From Pseudomonadota bacterium (GTDB taxonomy: Bacteria > Pseudomonadota > Gammaproteobacteria > Pseudomonadales > Moraxellaceae): a stretch of DNA of 63,646 nucleotides. How positions within the stretch are numbered: the stretch's first letter is position 1; every line of letters begins with the position of its first letter. The notes below the pieces were generated by a model that saw only the letters and a list, made by a program, of their open reading frames with translations, was not told the origin of the DNA and made no database searches. This document shows positions 1-9,307 of this stretch, one piece after another. A program made the translations under genes and the position numbers. The DNA is taken from assembly GCA_021804355.1 (NCBI GenBank), contig JAJZHP010000002.1, positions 1-63,646 on the forward strand, given 5' to 3'.

Positions 1-138
1 TTGAAAACATGAGAACACACACGCAAGGCCAAAGCAAAGTCAAAATCCAAACCGTCCGCTTGACCCCCTCTTGGCGCAATGCTGGTATCGCCTAAGAAGG
101 GGAATGCGCGGACAGGTGTTCACCCTGACGCAGGGTAG

Positions 139-442
139 CGTCAAAAACAAAATATCAATGAAATCAAGGTTGATTTTCGTGAGGCTGCGGAACTCGTGGG
201 TGTTTGTTTGGCGTGCAAGAAAAAACCCTCATATGGAGGGCTTTTAGAAGCGCGAAGAGCAGTCAGGCGGCTTTCTTATCGGTAGATTTCCAACGATTCT
301 TAGCGGAAATTATGAAATCACCACCGATTTTCATGTGCGTGTTCCTGAGGATGTCGGTAAAAACCTCGGGAAAGCGCGTCTTTGTTGGCTACATCAAGCC
401 TGTGAAACTCCATCCAATCGCTCTGCGACTTGGGTGGAGTAG
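139..442 (+). pseudogene. possible decayed coding fragment of unknown identity
   Basis: Two consecutive plus-strand frames read like protein. The first runs from about 139 to a TAG at 283-285 and contains IKVDFREAAELVG. The second is open from 248 to a TAG at 440-442 and contains NYEITTDFHVRVPEDVGKN. They overlap at 248-285 and are offset by one base, as expected if a frameshift split one gene. Neither has a convincing start codon or ribosome binding site. I do not recognise the family. A different frame, 204-473, is open for 89 codons but its translation looks unlike a protein. Bases 1-138 show nothing I can name. This is an inference from composition only. Confidence 0.2.
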
Positions 443-473
443 TTCATTTGTCTTTCATATGGACGCGATATAA

Positions 474-511
474 AGTTACAATTGGACGATATTCTGAGTT
501 ACAATTGGACG
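474..511. repeat. 15-bp direct repeat upstream of the AAA/DUF4143 gene
   Basis: The sequence agttacaattggacg occurs exactly twice, at 474-488 and 497-511, with starts 23 bp apart. The second copy ends one base before the ATG of the next gene, so it covers the place where a ribosome binding site should be, and no Shine-Dalgarno-like sequence is present. The copies could be binding sites for a repressor or the edge of a rearrangement. No function is shown by the sequence itself. Confidence 0.7.
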
Positions 512-512
512 C

Positions 513-1760
513 ATGAATAATCCGACTCTTTATCCCCGATTCTCGCTTGCTCACTTGATTGAGGCCTTGCAAGATACGCCCGTGGTGCTGATTCACGGCC
601 CACGACAATGCGGTAAAACTACGCTCGCCCGTGTTGTTGGCAATAGGGCTGGCTATGCCTATATTAGTTTTGACAACGATGTATTGAGGGCGTCGGTTCT
701 GGCTGATCCCATAGGGTTTGTGGCAGACTTGCCGGACAAGGTGGTATTGGATGAGGTACAGCGGGTTCCTGAGTTGTTTACTGCGTTGAAAGTGGTGGTT
801 GATCGTGACCGACGACCAGGACGGTTTATTCTAACGGGTTCGGCAAATGTATTGTTGGTGCCGAAGTTGGCAGACTCGCTGGCAGGACGCATGGAGATTT
901 TACGACTGCATCCACTTGCACAGTCTGAGCTGGCAGAAAAGCAGCCGAATTTTCTGGAGGCCTTGTTCGGAGGTGGTTTTAAGGCGAAGCAACAGGAAAG
1001 GTTGGGTAAAGAGCTCGCTGAGAGGATTGCTGCCGGTGGTTATCCAGTTGCGCTAACTCGATTGTCATCGCGCAGGCGTGTTACCTGGTATCGTGATTAT
1101 ATTGAAACGCTGGTCCAGCGCGATGTGCGAGAAATGGCACGCATCAGCTCGCTAGATGTTTTGCCACGCTTGCTTACACTGGCTTCTGGGCAAACGGCAA
1201 GGTTGCTTAATGTGGTCGATCTGGCATCGCCTTTTCAATTGAGTCGCCCGACTATTCGTGATTATGTGACTTTACTGGCTCGTGTTTTTTTGCTGGAAGA
1301 GTTGCCGCCATGGCATAACAATCGACTGAATCGGCTGGTGAAGACACCCAAGCTGCACATGGGTGATACGGGACTTGCCTGTGCTTTGCTGGGTGTGGAT
1401 GCCTCTGCACTGTGGGCAGATCGCGCGCTGTTAGGACAGTTGTTAGAAACATTTGTTTTCCAGGAGCTTCGTCGTCATGCGAGCTGGCAGGATGATCCGA
1501 TTACTTTTTGTCATTTCCGAGATAAAGACGGTGTAGAGGTAGACATCGTATTGGAAGGCCGTGGTCAACGCGTGGCAGGTGTTGAAGTGAAATCTGCTGC
1601 AACGGTAACGGTGAATGATTTTCGTGGATTACGAAAATTGAAGGAAAGTACAGGCGAGCGCTTTGCTGGAGGGGTTGTTTTATACGATGGTGAAGTCACG
1701 ACTCCCTTTGGCGAAAAATTATTCGCGGTGCCCATACGCAGTCTGTGGGATGGCATCTAA
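513..1760 (+). CDS. AAA family ATPase with DUF4143 domain
   Basis: This 415-residue protein belongs to the AAA_14/DUF4143 ATPase family. A Walker A motif GPRQCGKTT lies at about residues 29-37, and a Walker B-like VVLDEVQ near residue 76. The C-terminal third carries the DUF4143 region, with VEVDIVLE and GVEVKSA resembling the D-ExK core of restriction-nuclease-like folds. Members are widespread in bacteria and archaea, often sporadic and mobile; their cellular role is poorly defined and some have been discussed as toxin or defence components. The gene stands alone next to a non-coding, possibly decayed region. No ribosome binding site precedes the ATG, which follows the second copy of a direct repeat directly. 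Confidence 0.85.
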   Translation: MNNPTLYPRFSLAHLIEALQDTPVVLIHGPRQCGKTTLARVVGNRAGYAYISFDNDVLRASVLADPIGFVADLPDKVVLDEVQRVPELFTALKVVVDRDRRPGRFILTGSANVLLVPKLADSLAGRMEILRLHPLAQSELAEKQPNFLEALFGGGFKAKQQERLGKELAERIAAGGYPVALTRLSSRRRVTWYRDYIETLVQRDVREMARISSLDVLPRLLTLASGQTARLLNVVDLASPFQLSRPTIRDYVTLLARVFLLEELPPWHNNRLNRLVKTPKLHMGDTGLACALLGVDASALWADRALLGQLLETFVFQELRRHASWQDDPITFCHFRDKDGVEVDIVLEGRGQRVAGVEVKSAATVTVNDFRGLRKLKESTGERFAGGVVLYDGEVTTPFGEKLFAVPIRSLWDGI

Positions 1761-1975
1761 TAGTCGTACGTATAGTTACATATTTATCGATAGTTTAGCC
1801 AAACTCACGAGTGATGAGCATTAATCCGATAAATTTTGCATGGAAGTCATGGACCAGCAACTTCAGGTCTCAAGAAACAGTAGGCGTTAACATCAATTAA
1901 TTGGCCGGTTTTCGAAATAAATGAGCAAAACAGGATGGTTACGCTATCCTAGGGTGGGATATTCAACAGGAGACT

Positions 1976-2620
1976 ATGATGAATTTAGGACGAACTGTAG
2001 TGTTGGCTGGTGCGTTGATGCTGTCAACGGTACCTGCTCTGGCGGATAAGATAATTCAGTATACCTTGGATCCTTGGCATACGCAGGTTCGGTTTACCTG
2101 GGAGCATGCTGGGTTTTCTACACCGGGCGCGGCCTTTACGGATGTTACTGGTACGATTCAGGGGGATCAGGATGCTCCTGAAAAATCAACCGTCGATGTG
2201 GTGATTCCGGTCAAATCGCTTGATAGTTATGTGCCTGCCTTGAATGAGCATTTGCTGGATTCAGGTGATTTTTTTAAGGCCAAACAATATCCAGAGATAA
2301 CCTTTAAGAGTACAGAGATTACGGATGTTAATAAGACAGCACGGACTTTCAAGTTGCATGGCGTGTTGACCGTGAATGGTATCAGCAAAGCGGTAGTTCT
2401 GGATGCTAAAGCTAACAAGGTGGGAGGACATCCTTTTTATAACGATGCCCCCGCGGCAGGGTTTGATGCCACGACCATGCTTAAGCGCACAGATTTTGGC
2501 ATGGGAGCCTATGTGCCTCTGGTCAGTGACGAGTTGAAAGTCGTGATCACGGTCGAAGCTATCGAAACAGCAGCTTATCAGAAAAAGATGGAAGAAATGA
2601 TGAAGAAGGCTGCCCACTAA
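1976..2620 (+). CDS. YceI family periplasmic lipid-binding protein
   Basis: The 214-residue product starts with a signal peptide ending near PALA at about residue 23, so it should be periplasmic. The remainder matches the YceI lipocalin-like fold: YTLDPWHTQVRFTWEHAG near the start, then VDVVIPVKSLDS, a central DFFKAKQYPEITFKST block and the typical late DFGMGAYVPLVSDEL. YceI proteins bind polyisoprenoid or other long hydrophobic molecules; some are induced by base stress. Two ATG codons are adjacent (1976 and 1979) behind an AGGAG. It is a single gene, convergent with the flavin reductase gene and separated from it by a strong hairpin. Confidence 0.9.
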   Translation: MMNLGRTVVLAGALMLSTVPALADKIIQYTLDPWHTQVRFTWEHAGFSTPGAAFTDVTGTIQGDQDAPEKSTVDVVIPVKSLDSYVPALNEHLLDSGDFFKAKQYPEITFKSTEITDVNKTARTFKLHGVLTVNGISKAVVLDAKANKVGGHPFYNDAPAAGFDATTMLKRTDFGMGAYVPLVSDELKVVITVEAIETAAYQKKMEEMMKKAAH

Positions 2621-2628
2621 AGGCTCGT

Positions 2629-2663
2629 TATCAGGTGAGGGCTTGTTGCGTCCTCACCTGATA
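2629..2663. terminator. perfect 12-bp hairpin between convergent genes
   Basis: The arms tatcaggtgagg (2629-2640) and cctcacctgata (2652-2663) are exact inverse complements around an 11-base loop. The hairpin lies between the stop of the YceI gene and the stop of the convergent flavin reductase gene. It can serve either strand, but there is no clean run of T on either side, so the terminator role is inferred from position. Confidence 0.5.
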
Positions 2664-2677
2664 TCTCTATGTTCTTT

Positions 2678-3307
2678 CTATGTTTCTTGTTGGTTGCGTT
2701 CTGACCAGGAGGCATAGCTGATGCGTGGACGGTCAAACCTGTCTTGGGTGCGACAATACACGGAGGGTGAGCCCATGCGTCCAAGGGGTGCAAAACCGTG
2801 GATGTGCATCTTGGGTCCCAGCAAATGATCAGCGACATAGAACATCACCACTTCGCCGATGATCAGTTGATTCTCCCCTAGCATCTGCGTGCTGTGTAGA
2901 CGGCATTCCAAGGCAGCTTGCGCGTTAGCTACGCGAGGAACAGGTATGCGTAGCGAGGCTGCAGCGGTTAAGCCGGCCGCCTCAAATTCGCTGATCTCAG
3001 GAGGAAAGTCAGCAGCAGACAGGTTCATGGCGTCGAATAAATCCTCCGTCACCATGTTGACCACAAACGACTTGTGATGTTCAACATGGCGAGCCGTATC
3101 TTTTAAGCGGCCTGAGTCGTAGCGACCTACGCTGAACAATACATACAGAGGATCAGCGCCTACGGCATTAAAAAAACTAAACGGTGCCAGATTGAGTATG
3201 CCTTCAGGGCTTAGGCTGCTGATCCAGGCAATAGGACGAGGCACCACCAGGTTGGTCAGTAATTTGTAATTGTCGGCTTTGGAGTTTTGCTGGGGATCGA
3301 TGTGCAT
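2678..3307 (-). CDS. flavin reductase family (FMN-binding split barrel) protein
   Basis: The 209-residue product matches the flavin reductase-like FMN-binding family. The N-terminal part contains NLVVPRPIAWISSLSPEG and NLAPFSFFNAVG, the usual flavin-contact region, and LFSVGR follows. A late VMFYVADHLLG segment matches the family's last conserved strand. Such proteins reduce or bind FMN and often partner with monooxygenases, but no oxygenase is adjacent here. It is a single gene, convergent with YceI. The start at 3307 gives the normal family N terminus MHIDPQQ. The physiological partner cannot be read from the sequence. Confidence 0.85.
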   Translation of the reverse strand: MHIDPQQNSKADNYKLLTNLVVPRPIAWISSLSPEGILNLAPFSFFNAVGADPLYVLFSVGRYDSGRLKDTARHVEHHKSFVVNMVTEDLFDAMNLSAADFPPEISEFEAAGLTAAASLRIPVPRVANAQAALECRLHSTQMLGENQLIIGEVVMFYVADHLLGPKMHIHGFAPLGRMGSPSVYCRTQDRFDRPRISYASWSERNQQET

Positions 3308-3459
3308 GCAGATATCCTCTCAGGTCGGGTGCATGGGGGCTGTCTAAGCCTTGCATACAGCGTGCGTCTGGCATAGAAAGTCAAAATTATGGGTTCTTGG
3401 GTCATGCCCGCATCAACACAAGCCTTTATGCTGGCGTGAACACATGAGCCTAAGACAGG

Positions 3460-4104
3460 GTGACTAGGATGATGGCGGCTTCGGCAGCGCAGGCGCAAGC
3501 GATTTTACGCGATCCTTCGCATTTTCAGTGGTATGTCATTCCTTTGTTATTGTTGGTATTGCATGCCTATGGTGAACAGATCGCTGAAAAGCGCTGGAGC
3601 GTGGTGCTGGGGGGCATAGCCTTCTGGTTGATGGATTGGGTCAATGAGATCTGGAATGGATTGCTGTTCCATTTTTCGCACTATGCCCCCGCTTGGGGGA
3701 CGCCAGGAGCTTCTGCCTATGTCATTCTCATTGGATTAAATGTAGAGATTACCTTGATGTTTGCTGTCATGGGGCTGCTGGCGGTTCGTGCCTTGCCGCA
3801 AGACCGTGAACTTAAGATTATGGGGATCAATAATCGCTGGGTCTTGGCCGGTATTAGTTCATGGCTGTGTGTCGGCGTCGAGATCTGGCTACATCATATC
3901 GGAGCTTTAACCTGGGAGTGGGACGGTTGGAACCTGCGTGCTCCCTGGTTAATATGGCTATTGGGCTATATGCCATTTTTTGTGGTGGCCTATTATGTCC
4001 ACGATCTGCCCAATCGGCGTCGACAGATACAGGTCGTGGCGGGGATAGGTGCCAGTGTTATCGCTGCATTAACCCTGTTTTCCGGGGTATTGGGTTGGAT
4101 ATGA
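3460..4104 (+). CDS. hypothetical multi-pass membrane protein
   Basis: I do not recognise a family. The product of about 211-214 residues has roughly six hydrophobic segments, near residues 25-42, 48-65, 85-112, 128-146, 160-182 and 190-213, separated by short loops. Tryptophan is frequent in the loops, for example FWLMDWVNEIW. It has no signal peptide other than its first membrane segment. Possible starts are GTG 3460, ATG 3469 and ATG 3472, the latter two following a weak GACAGGG. It is a single gene between divergent and convergent neighbours. Its length, membrane pattern and codon use suggest a real gene. Confidence 0.65.
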   Translation: MTRMMAASAAQAQAILRDPSHFQWYVIPLLLLVLHAYGEQIAEKRWSVVLGGIAFWLMDWVNEIWNGLLFHFSHYAPAWGTPGASAYVILIGLNVEITLMFAVMGLLAVRALPQDRELKIMGINNRWVLAGISSWLCVGVEIWLHHIGALTWEWDGWNLRAPWLIWLLGYMPFFVVAYYVHDLPNRRRQIQVVAGIGASVIAALTLFSGVLGWI

Positions 4105-4112
4105 CCCTTGCG

Positions 4113-4964
4113 TTAAAGTAGGCGCATCGATAAATCAATGGCCTGTATATGTTTGGTCAGTCCTCCTATGGAAATGAAATCCACACCGGTCAGGGCGATT
4201 TCGCGCAGGTTTGCCAGCGTAATTCCTCCTGAGGCTTCCAGAAGGCAGCGCCCTGACGTTTCCTGAACGGCCTGAGTCATGTCAGTGAGATTGAAGTTGT
4301 CGAGCATGATGATGTCTGCGCCTGCGGTGATAGCATGATGCAACTCTTCAAAGCTCTCTACTTCGACTTCCACGGATTTGCCTGGTGCCATGAGACGAGC
4401 AGCTTGCACTGCCTCCGGTATGCCTCCTGCCGCTGCAATATGGTTTTCTTTAATGAGGAAAGCATCATAAAGACCCATACGATGGTTTTTGCCGCCACCA
4501 CAGGTGACTGCATATTTTTGTGCCCACCTCAGTCCTGGAATAGTCTTTCGCGTATCTAATAGTTTTGCTGAGGTGCCCTCCAGCTCTTGGACGTAGCGGT
4601 GTACGGTCGTTGCTGTGCCTGAAAGCAGTTGAAGGAAGTTAAGGGCGGTACGCTCGCCAGTGAGCAGGCTGCGTGCTCGACCTTGCAATTGGAATACTTC
4701 ATCGTCAGGCTGCAGTGAGTCGCCATCAGCATGGTTGAATTTTACTTGAACCTCGGGATCCAGTTGCCGGAATGTTTCGACGACCCATGCCTGTCCACAT
4801 AAAACCATGGCTTCACGGGTTATGACACGCCCATGCGCATGGCGATCAACAGGAATCAGGCGAGCACTGAGATCGCCCTGCCCCATATCCTCGGAGATGG
4901 CCTGAAAAACCTGATTAATCATGGCCTGACGTAAAAGAAGATGGTCCAAGATGCTATTCACCAA
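4113..4964 (-). CDS. nadC: nicotinate-nucleotide pyrophosphorylase (carboxylating)
   Basis: NadC converts quinolinate and PRPP to nicotinate mononucleotide, CO2 and pyrophosphate, the last committed step of de novo NAD synthesis. The 283-residue product has the family length and hallmark segments: [23 protein letters not shown] around residue 140, [38 protein letters not shown] and a terminal [16 protein letters not shown]. All catalytic Lys, Arg and Asp or Glu positions expected in these blocks are present. It is divergent from the DUF1631 gene, with ampD two genes away; nadC-ampD proximity is common in gammaproteobacteria. nadA and nadB are not in the window. Confidence 0.97.
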   Translation of the reverse strand: MVNSILDHLLLRQAMINQVFQAISEDMGQGDLSARLIPVDRHAHGRVITREAMVLCGQAWVVETFRQLDPEVQVKFNHADGDSLQPDDEVFQLQGRARSLLTGERTALNFLQLLSGTATTVHRYVQELEGTSAKLLDTRKTIPGLRWAQKYAVTCGGGKNHRMGLYDAFLIKENHIAAAGGIPEAVQAARLMAPGKSVEVEVESFEELHHAITAGADIIMLDNFNLTDMTQAVQETSGRCLLEASGGITLANLREIALTGVDFISIGGLTKHIQAIDLSMRLL

Positions 4965-5016
4965 GCGTTATACGGTTTGCCAAAACAACAGGATGCGTTA
5001 GTCTAGGCATTATAAC

Positions 5017-7908
5017 ATGCCTAGGCTGCTGCTGGTACGACACACAATGACTCTGGAAGATAGCCGCTCTCCGCTACCCGCTGCGATCACTGAACTGATG
5101 CCAGGGTGGATCCATGCCTTTTTAACGGGTTATGATCGATTGATGGATGAATTGCTGCTCCATCTCCATGATCAAGATGAGAGCCATGAAGGGCATGAGG
5201 CTCTGATGGATGCTTTGCTGCCCCATCGTGCCGCCTTGCGCCGGGACTTAAGTGATGCCCTGGAAACTTCCTGGAATGTGGTCGTGCCCTCTCGTGCCAT
5301 GCCAGCTCCGGAATGGTCTGCCGATAGTATGCAGTTGGTAGATACAGCTGATGTAGAAGAGGAAGTTCGTATTCGCTTGCTGGTGCAGCGACTCAAGAAC
5401 TCTATGGCCCCGCGTATGCCTGCGTGGCAGGATGCCCTGCTGAAAGTCTATAAACTACGCCGTTGGCCTGATGTTCCTTTACCCTGGGATCCAGAAGTAT
5501 TGGTGTTAGCTGCACGTGTAGCGCTTATGAGCAGGCTAGCTATCAGCGTTCAGGATCGTCAGCTTTGGTTGCAGGCCTATGTCGCCGTTGTGCTGAATAA
5601 TTTGCCAGAACTGCTGGAACGTTCATTCAGCGATTTGCGTCACATGGGTGCGCTGCCTGATGAGGCGGAATCTGTATCCGCGCCGCGTGAGGCAGGGCGT
5701 AGTGTTTTACAGCTTCCTGAAATTCTAGACCTCGTGCGTCAAAAAACTTCCGATGCCCTCGGCGGTTTGTTTGAAGGCATGTTGCAATCCGTAGCGGGAA
5801 CCTTTTATGAGCGGCTGCGAGATGCTGATGACGCAGAGCAAAGCCGGGTCATGGGTCTAGTGCAGGAGATAGAGCTTAAGTCGGCGGATTCCCTTCGATT
5901 ATTTATGGAAACTTATCGCTCGATATTTCTCGGGCTGGTCAATCCCAAGCGTCATGGCCCGGGGGAAGGCTTGGAGTTGCTTGATGAAACAGCGATACAG
6001 TGGCGCGTTGAAACACAGTCGGTAGTCGTTCGTGCCCGACGATTGCATAGCCAAAGTCTTCAGGCATTGACGCAGCGTCTTGCTCATGTCCTCAAGAAAC
6101 AGGAGGTCCATGAACGCAATATGCCCCTGGATCCAGAGCAGCTGATTCAGGCCCTGGATCATGTGCTGGCTACCTGGACGCTGACTTGGCAAGATCAACG
6201 TTTGATGCTGGCGCTGTTTGAGAAACAGGTACTGACTGACTGCTCGGTCGTTATTGACGCCGCCAATGAAATGCTGGCCGATGCAGGGGTTCTGCCAGAA
6301 CTACCACGACGCAAGATCATCAAGGGGCCCTCGACGACTCCGGTGCGCAAGCCGGCAGTGCCATCAGGGCCCATAACGACGGCAACCGGTGGCGGAGCAG
6401 GCGGTGGGAGTTCATTGAGTTCTGAAGAAGTTTCCCTGTTACGAGAGTTAATGCAAGGCTCGGGAGGAGGGTTTCAAGCCATCCAGGTCGATGGCCGTAG
6501 GGTCGGTGTGTCTGTCGAGGCTGTGCCTTTAGCCCCTGCACATATTCCTGAGGGGGCAGAGGTAATCTCGCTGCCGACATCACAACTGCTGGATATGCTG
6601 TCGCAGTTGCAACAACGTATGCCCACCACGGCGCTGTCGCAAGATGCCAGTTCTCCCTCGGTACAAGAAGTTCGTGGCGCTTTAAAGGCAGAACTGAAGC
6701 AGACGGATGAAGAAGTTCAGACGGTTCGCTCAGCCGATGAGGACGTCATCAACCTGGTCTCCATGCTTTTTGACTTTATTCTGGATGATGACGAACTGCC
6801 TACTCCCATGAAGGCTTTGTTGGGGCGGTTACAGATTCCCCTGCTCAAAGTAGCCATGCTGGACAGGCATTTTTTTGATCCCGAAGATCATCCTGCCCGT
6901 GCTTTGCTCAATTTATTGGCTAAAGCGGGTATGGGCTGGAGCCAGAATACAGAAGATAGCGAAGCGTTATATCATCGGATCGAAGCCACGGTTTTTCAGA
7001 TCCTGCATGATTTTACGGATAATTTAAGTCTTTTTGAAGATTTGCTGGCAGACTTTTCTCAGTACTATGCTGTTTATAGTCAGCGTCAGGATTTAATTGA
7101 AAAGCGAACGCGTGAAGCAGAGGAAGGCAAGGCCCGGTCAGAAGTTGCCCGAGCCATGGTGCAGCAAACCCTGAATCGTCGCTTGCAAGGCTTACAGCTG
7201 CCTCGCGTGGTACTCGATATATTACAGCAGGGATGGCATCAAGTGCTTTATGTGGTTTGCTTGCGCGAAGGTGTGGACTCTGATGGTTGGCGTCAGGCCG
7301 TTAAAGTTATTGACGCTTTGCTATGGAGCGTTCTGCCTCAACCTACCACAGTCTGGCGAGACCAGTTGATGGTGGTTAAAGGACGGTTGACCAATAGCTT
7401 GCGCAAAGGGTTGATGTCGACGGCCGTGGAGCCAGCAGCGATAGAATCTTGGTTGCGCCAGCTGGAGAGCGTTCATGCCGACGTCCTGGCACGCACTGCC
7501 ATTAAACGCGTACAGGTTCTGGCGGAAGATGCCAGCCCGGAAGTACAGGTTAGCGATTCAAGCCTGCGTTTACAGCGTGTCGAGGTACCCCAAGTTGCCG
7601 AGGTTTTAGGTGTAGAAGCTGACCAGGTCAGTCAGGTCGTTGATGCCTTGCCCGTGGGGGCGTGGGTTGAGCGGCTAGATCGTGAGCCTGCAGATCGTTG
7701 CAAGTTGGTCGCCAGAATTCGTCTTGTTGATAAATTGATTTTCACCAACCGTCGAGGTATCAAGGAGTTGGAATTATCAACGCGGCAGGTTGTTGATAAG
7801 GTCAGAGTAGGTCATTGGCGATTGCTCGACAAGCAGGGGCAGGTATTTGATCGGGCTTTGGATGGCATACTTACCGCTTTGCGACAGCGCCGGACGGAGC
7901 AGGCATGA
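5017..7908 (+). CDS. DUF1631 family large cytoplasmic protein
   Basis: This 963-residue protein is assigned to the DUF1631 family, found mainly in gamma- and betaproteobacteria and sometimes mis-annotated as thymidine phosphorylase. It is mostly alpha-helical, with no signal peptide or membrane segment. A glycine/serine linker lies near residues 457-472 (GGGAGGGSSLSS). The C-terminal half contains VINLVSMLFDFILDDDELP and LKVAMLDRHFFDPEDHPARALLN, which I take as the family core. An alternative start is ATG 5047 (MTLEDSR). Its stop overlaps the ampD start by 4 bp (ATGA), so the two are translationally coupled. Its function is unknown. Confidence 0.85.
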   Translation: MPRLLLVRHTMTLEDSRSPLPAAITELMPGWIHAFLTGYDRLMDELLLHLHDQDESHEGHEALMDALLPHRAALRRDLSDALETSWNVVVPSRAMPAPEWSADSMQLVDTADVEEEVRIRLLVQRLKNSMAPRMPAWQDALLKVYKLRRWPDVPLPWDPEVLVLAARVALMSRLAISVQDRQLWLQAYVAVVLNNLPELLERSFSDLRHMGALPDEAESVSAPREAGRSVLQLPEILDLVRQKTSDALGGLFEGMLQSVAGTFYERLRDADDAEQSRVMGLVQEIELKSADSLRLFMETYRSIFLGLVNPKRHGPGEGLELLDETAIQWRVETQSVVVRARRLHSQSLQALTQRLAHVLKKQEVHERNMPLDPEQLIQALDHVLATWTLTWQDQRLMLALFEKQVLTDCSVVIDAANEMLADAGVLPELPRRKIIKGPSTTPVRKPAVPSGPITTATGGGAGGGSSLSSEEVSLLRELMQGSGGGFQAIQVDGRRVGVSVEAVPLAPAHIPEGAEVISLPTSQLLDMLSQLQQRMPTTALSQDASSPSVQEVRGALKAELKQTDEEVQTVRSADEDVINLVSMLFDFILDDDELPTPMKALLGRLQIPLLKVAMLDRHFFDPEDHPARALLNLLAKAGMGWSQNTEDSEALYHRIEATVFQILHDFTDNLSLFEDLLADFSQYYAVYSQRQDLIEKRTREAEEGKARSEVARAMVQQTLNRRLQGLQLPRVVLDILQQGWHQVLYVVCLREGVDSDGWRQAVKVIDALLWSVLPQPTTVWRDQLMVVKGRLTNSLRKGLMSTAVEPAAIESWLRQLESVHADVLARTAIKRVQVLAEDASPEVQVSDSSLRLQRVEVPQVAEVLGVEADQVSQVVDALPVGAWVERLDREPADRCKLVARIRLVDKLIFTNRRGIKELELSTRQVVDKVRVGHWRLLDKQGQVFDRALDGILTALRQRRTEQA

Positions 7909-8474
7909 TGCTGGAGGATGACCTGAATTGGAGTGAGGTTATTTGCCGGTCTTCGCCCCACGCTGATGATCGTCCAGAGGGCATGATATTGAGCTTGCTG
8001 GTTATCCATGGCATTAGTTTGCCGGCAGGTGTATTTGGTGGAGAGGCTATCGATCAGCTCTTTATGGGGACCTTGAGCGCTGAGGCGTATCCTGAGCTTG
8101 CCAGTCTGGTTGGCCTCAAAGTCAGTTCGCATCTTTTGATCCGTCGAACAGGCCAAGTCCTGCAATACGTACCCTTGCATCGCAGGGCCTGGCATGCGGG
8201 CGTTTCCAGGTGGCGAGGACGGGAGCGTTGTAATGATTTTTCCTTGGGCATTGAGTTAGAAGGTTGTGATGAGCTTCCGTACGAGCCAATCCAGTACCAT
8301 CAACTTGAACGTATTATGCGGGCCCTTCACCCCCAATTCCCTGACCTGCGGGAGATCGTAGGGCATTGCGATATTGCCCCTGGGCGAAAGACGGATCCCG
8401 GTCCCGCATTTGAATGGAATGCACTGCAATTGCCCCAGGGCTGGTGTTGCGGTCATGCGCAGGAGAAGTATTGA
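7905..8474 (+). CDS. ampD: 1,6-anhydro-N-acetylmuramyl-L-alanine amidase AmpD
   Basis: AmpD is a cytoplasmic zinc amidase that cleaves the stem peptide from anhydromuropeptides during cell-wall recycling. The 189-residue product has the amidase_2 fold with zinc ligands visible as LLVIHGISLP (first His) and GHCDIAPGRKTDPGP (second His and Asp, plus the catalytic Lys). NDFSLGIELEG supplies the conserved Glu block. There is no signal peptide, which separates it from periplasmic AmiD. It overlaps the upstream DUF1631 gene by 4 bp and its TGA shares a base with the ampE ATG. AmpG, the importer of its substrate, is encoded at 22099-23349. Confidence 0.96.
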   Translation: MMLEDDLNWSEVICRSSPHADDRPEGMILSLLVIHGISLPAGVFGGEAIDQLFMGTLSAEAYPELASLVGLKVSSHLLIRRTGQVLQYVPLHRRAWHAGVSRWRGRERCNDFSLGIELEGCDELPYEPIQYHQLERIMRALHPQFPDLREIVGHCDIAPGRKTDPGPAFEWNALQLPQGWCCGHAQEKY

Positions 8475-9307
8475 TGAAACTTTGGATTGTCATGCTGGCG
8501 CTGTGGTTGCAGCATCGCTCATCTTTGCCAGCACTGGATTTGATGCGAGACATACTGGGTTCCTGGAGCCAGTCTTTGCGCGACCGCAGGGGAACCCAGG
8601 GCTCAGGCTGGTCGACATTCCTGCTGTGGATGCTGCTGCCTTTGCTGGTTGCTGGATTCGTGTTACATCTGCTGCAGGGTGTGCTGTGGGGGCTGCCCGC
8701 AGATGGCGTGTTCTTGCTGCTAGCTCTGTTGTTTTTAGTTCCGGTACGACCATCCACGTGGCAGACGTTTGCAGAAACGATACCGAAGGCAGAGGATGCT
8801 TTGCCTAATACATCCAGCAAAGGGCTGGAGCTTCGTTATGCCGATGTTCAGGCTCAGGTATTTAATGTCGTCTTGCGTCATAGTCTGGCCCCTTTTTTCT
8901 GGTTAGTGGTATTGGGGCCGCTAGGTTTACTGGCTTATGCACTACTGGTCCTGGCGCAGGAGACTCTGCCAGCAACGGAGCCTTGGGTTCTGCCGTTACC
9001 TCAGTTGTTGGCTTGGGCGGACTGGTTGCCTGGGCGTTGCTGGCTTGTCAGTGCTGCCATGATGAGCGATTTTGCTCAAGGCATCGATCAACTTAAGCGC
9101 GAGACGGTAACCAAGCGGCCTGCACAGGACTTACTTGCCGAACTTCTGAGCCAAACCCTAAAGCACACAGAGTTTAGCGATGATGATGAGGAAGGAGGGG
9201 CTGCCTGGTCGCTTCGGGTGCAACGTGTGCAGGCTTTGCTGAGGCGAGTGCAAGTATTCTGGATTGTGATGCTGGCCATTTTGACTATTTATGCGCCGCT
9301 GTCATGA
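8474..9307 (+). CDS. ampE: AmpE-like inner membrane regulatory protein
   Basis: AmpE is an inner-membrane protein encoded beside AmpD and linked to beta-lactamase regulation. Starting at ATG 8474, which overlaps the ampD stop in TGATG, the protein has 277 residues and begins MKLWIVMLALWLQHR; the longer open frame upstream runs inside ampD and is not expected to be used. Hydrophobic segments occur near residues 50-95, 145-170, 180-200 and 255-275. The central GLELRYADVQAQVFNVVLRHSLAPFFW segment, with ANN-to-FW spacing, fits the family. Its 3' end overlaps the next gene by 17 bp. Sequence identity within the family is typically low, so the call leans partly on gene order. Confidence 0.85.
   Translation: MKLWIVMLALWLQHRSSLPALDLMRDILGSWSQSLRDRRGTQGSGWSTFLLWMLLPLLVAGFVLHLLQGVLWGLPADGVFLLLALLFLVPVRPSTWQTFAETIPKAEDALPNTSSKGLELRYADVQAQVFNVVLRHSLAPFFWLVVLGPLGLLAYALLVLAQETLPATEPWVLPLPQLLAWADWLPGRCWLVSAAMMSDFAQGIDQLKRETVTKRPAQDLLAELLSQTLKHTEFSDDDEEGGAAWSLRVQRVQALLRRVQVFWIVMLAILTIYAPLS

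Noticed and set aside
204-473. 89-codon open frame
   Set aside because: Its composition is not protein-like, it has no binding site, and two other frames in the same stretch look more like coding remnants.
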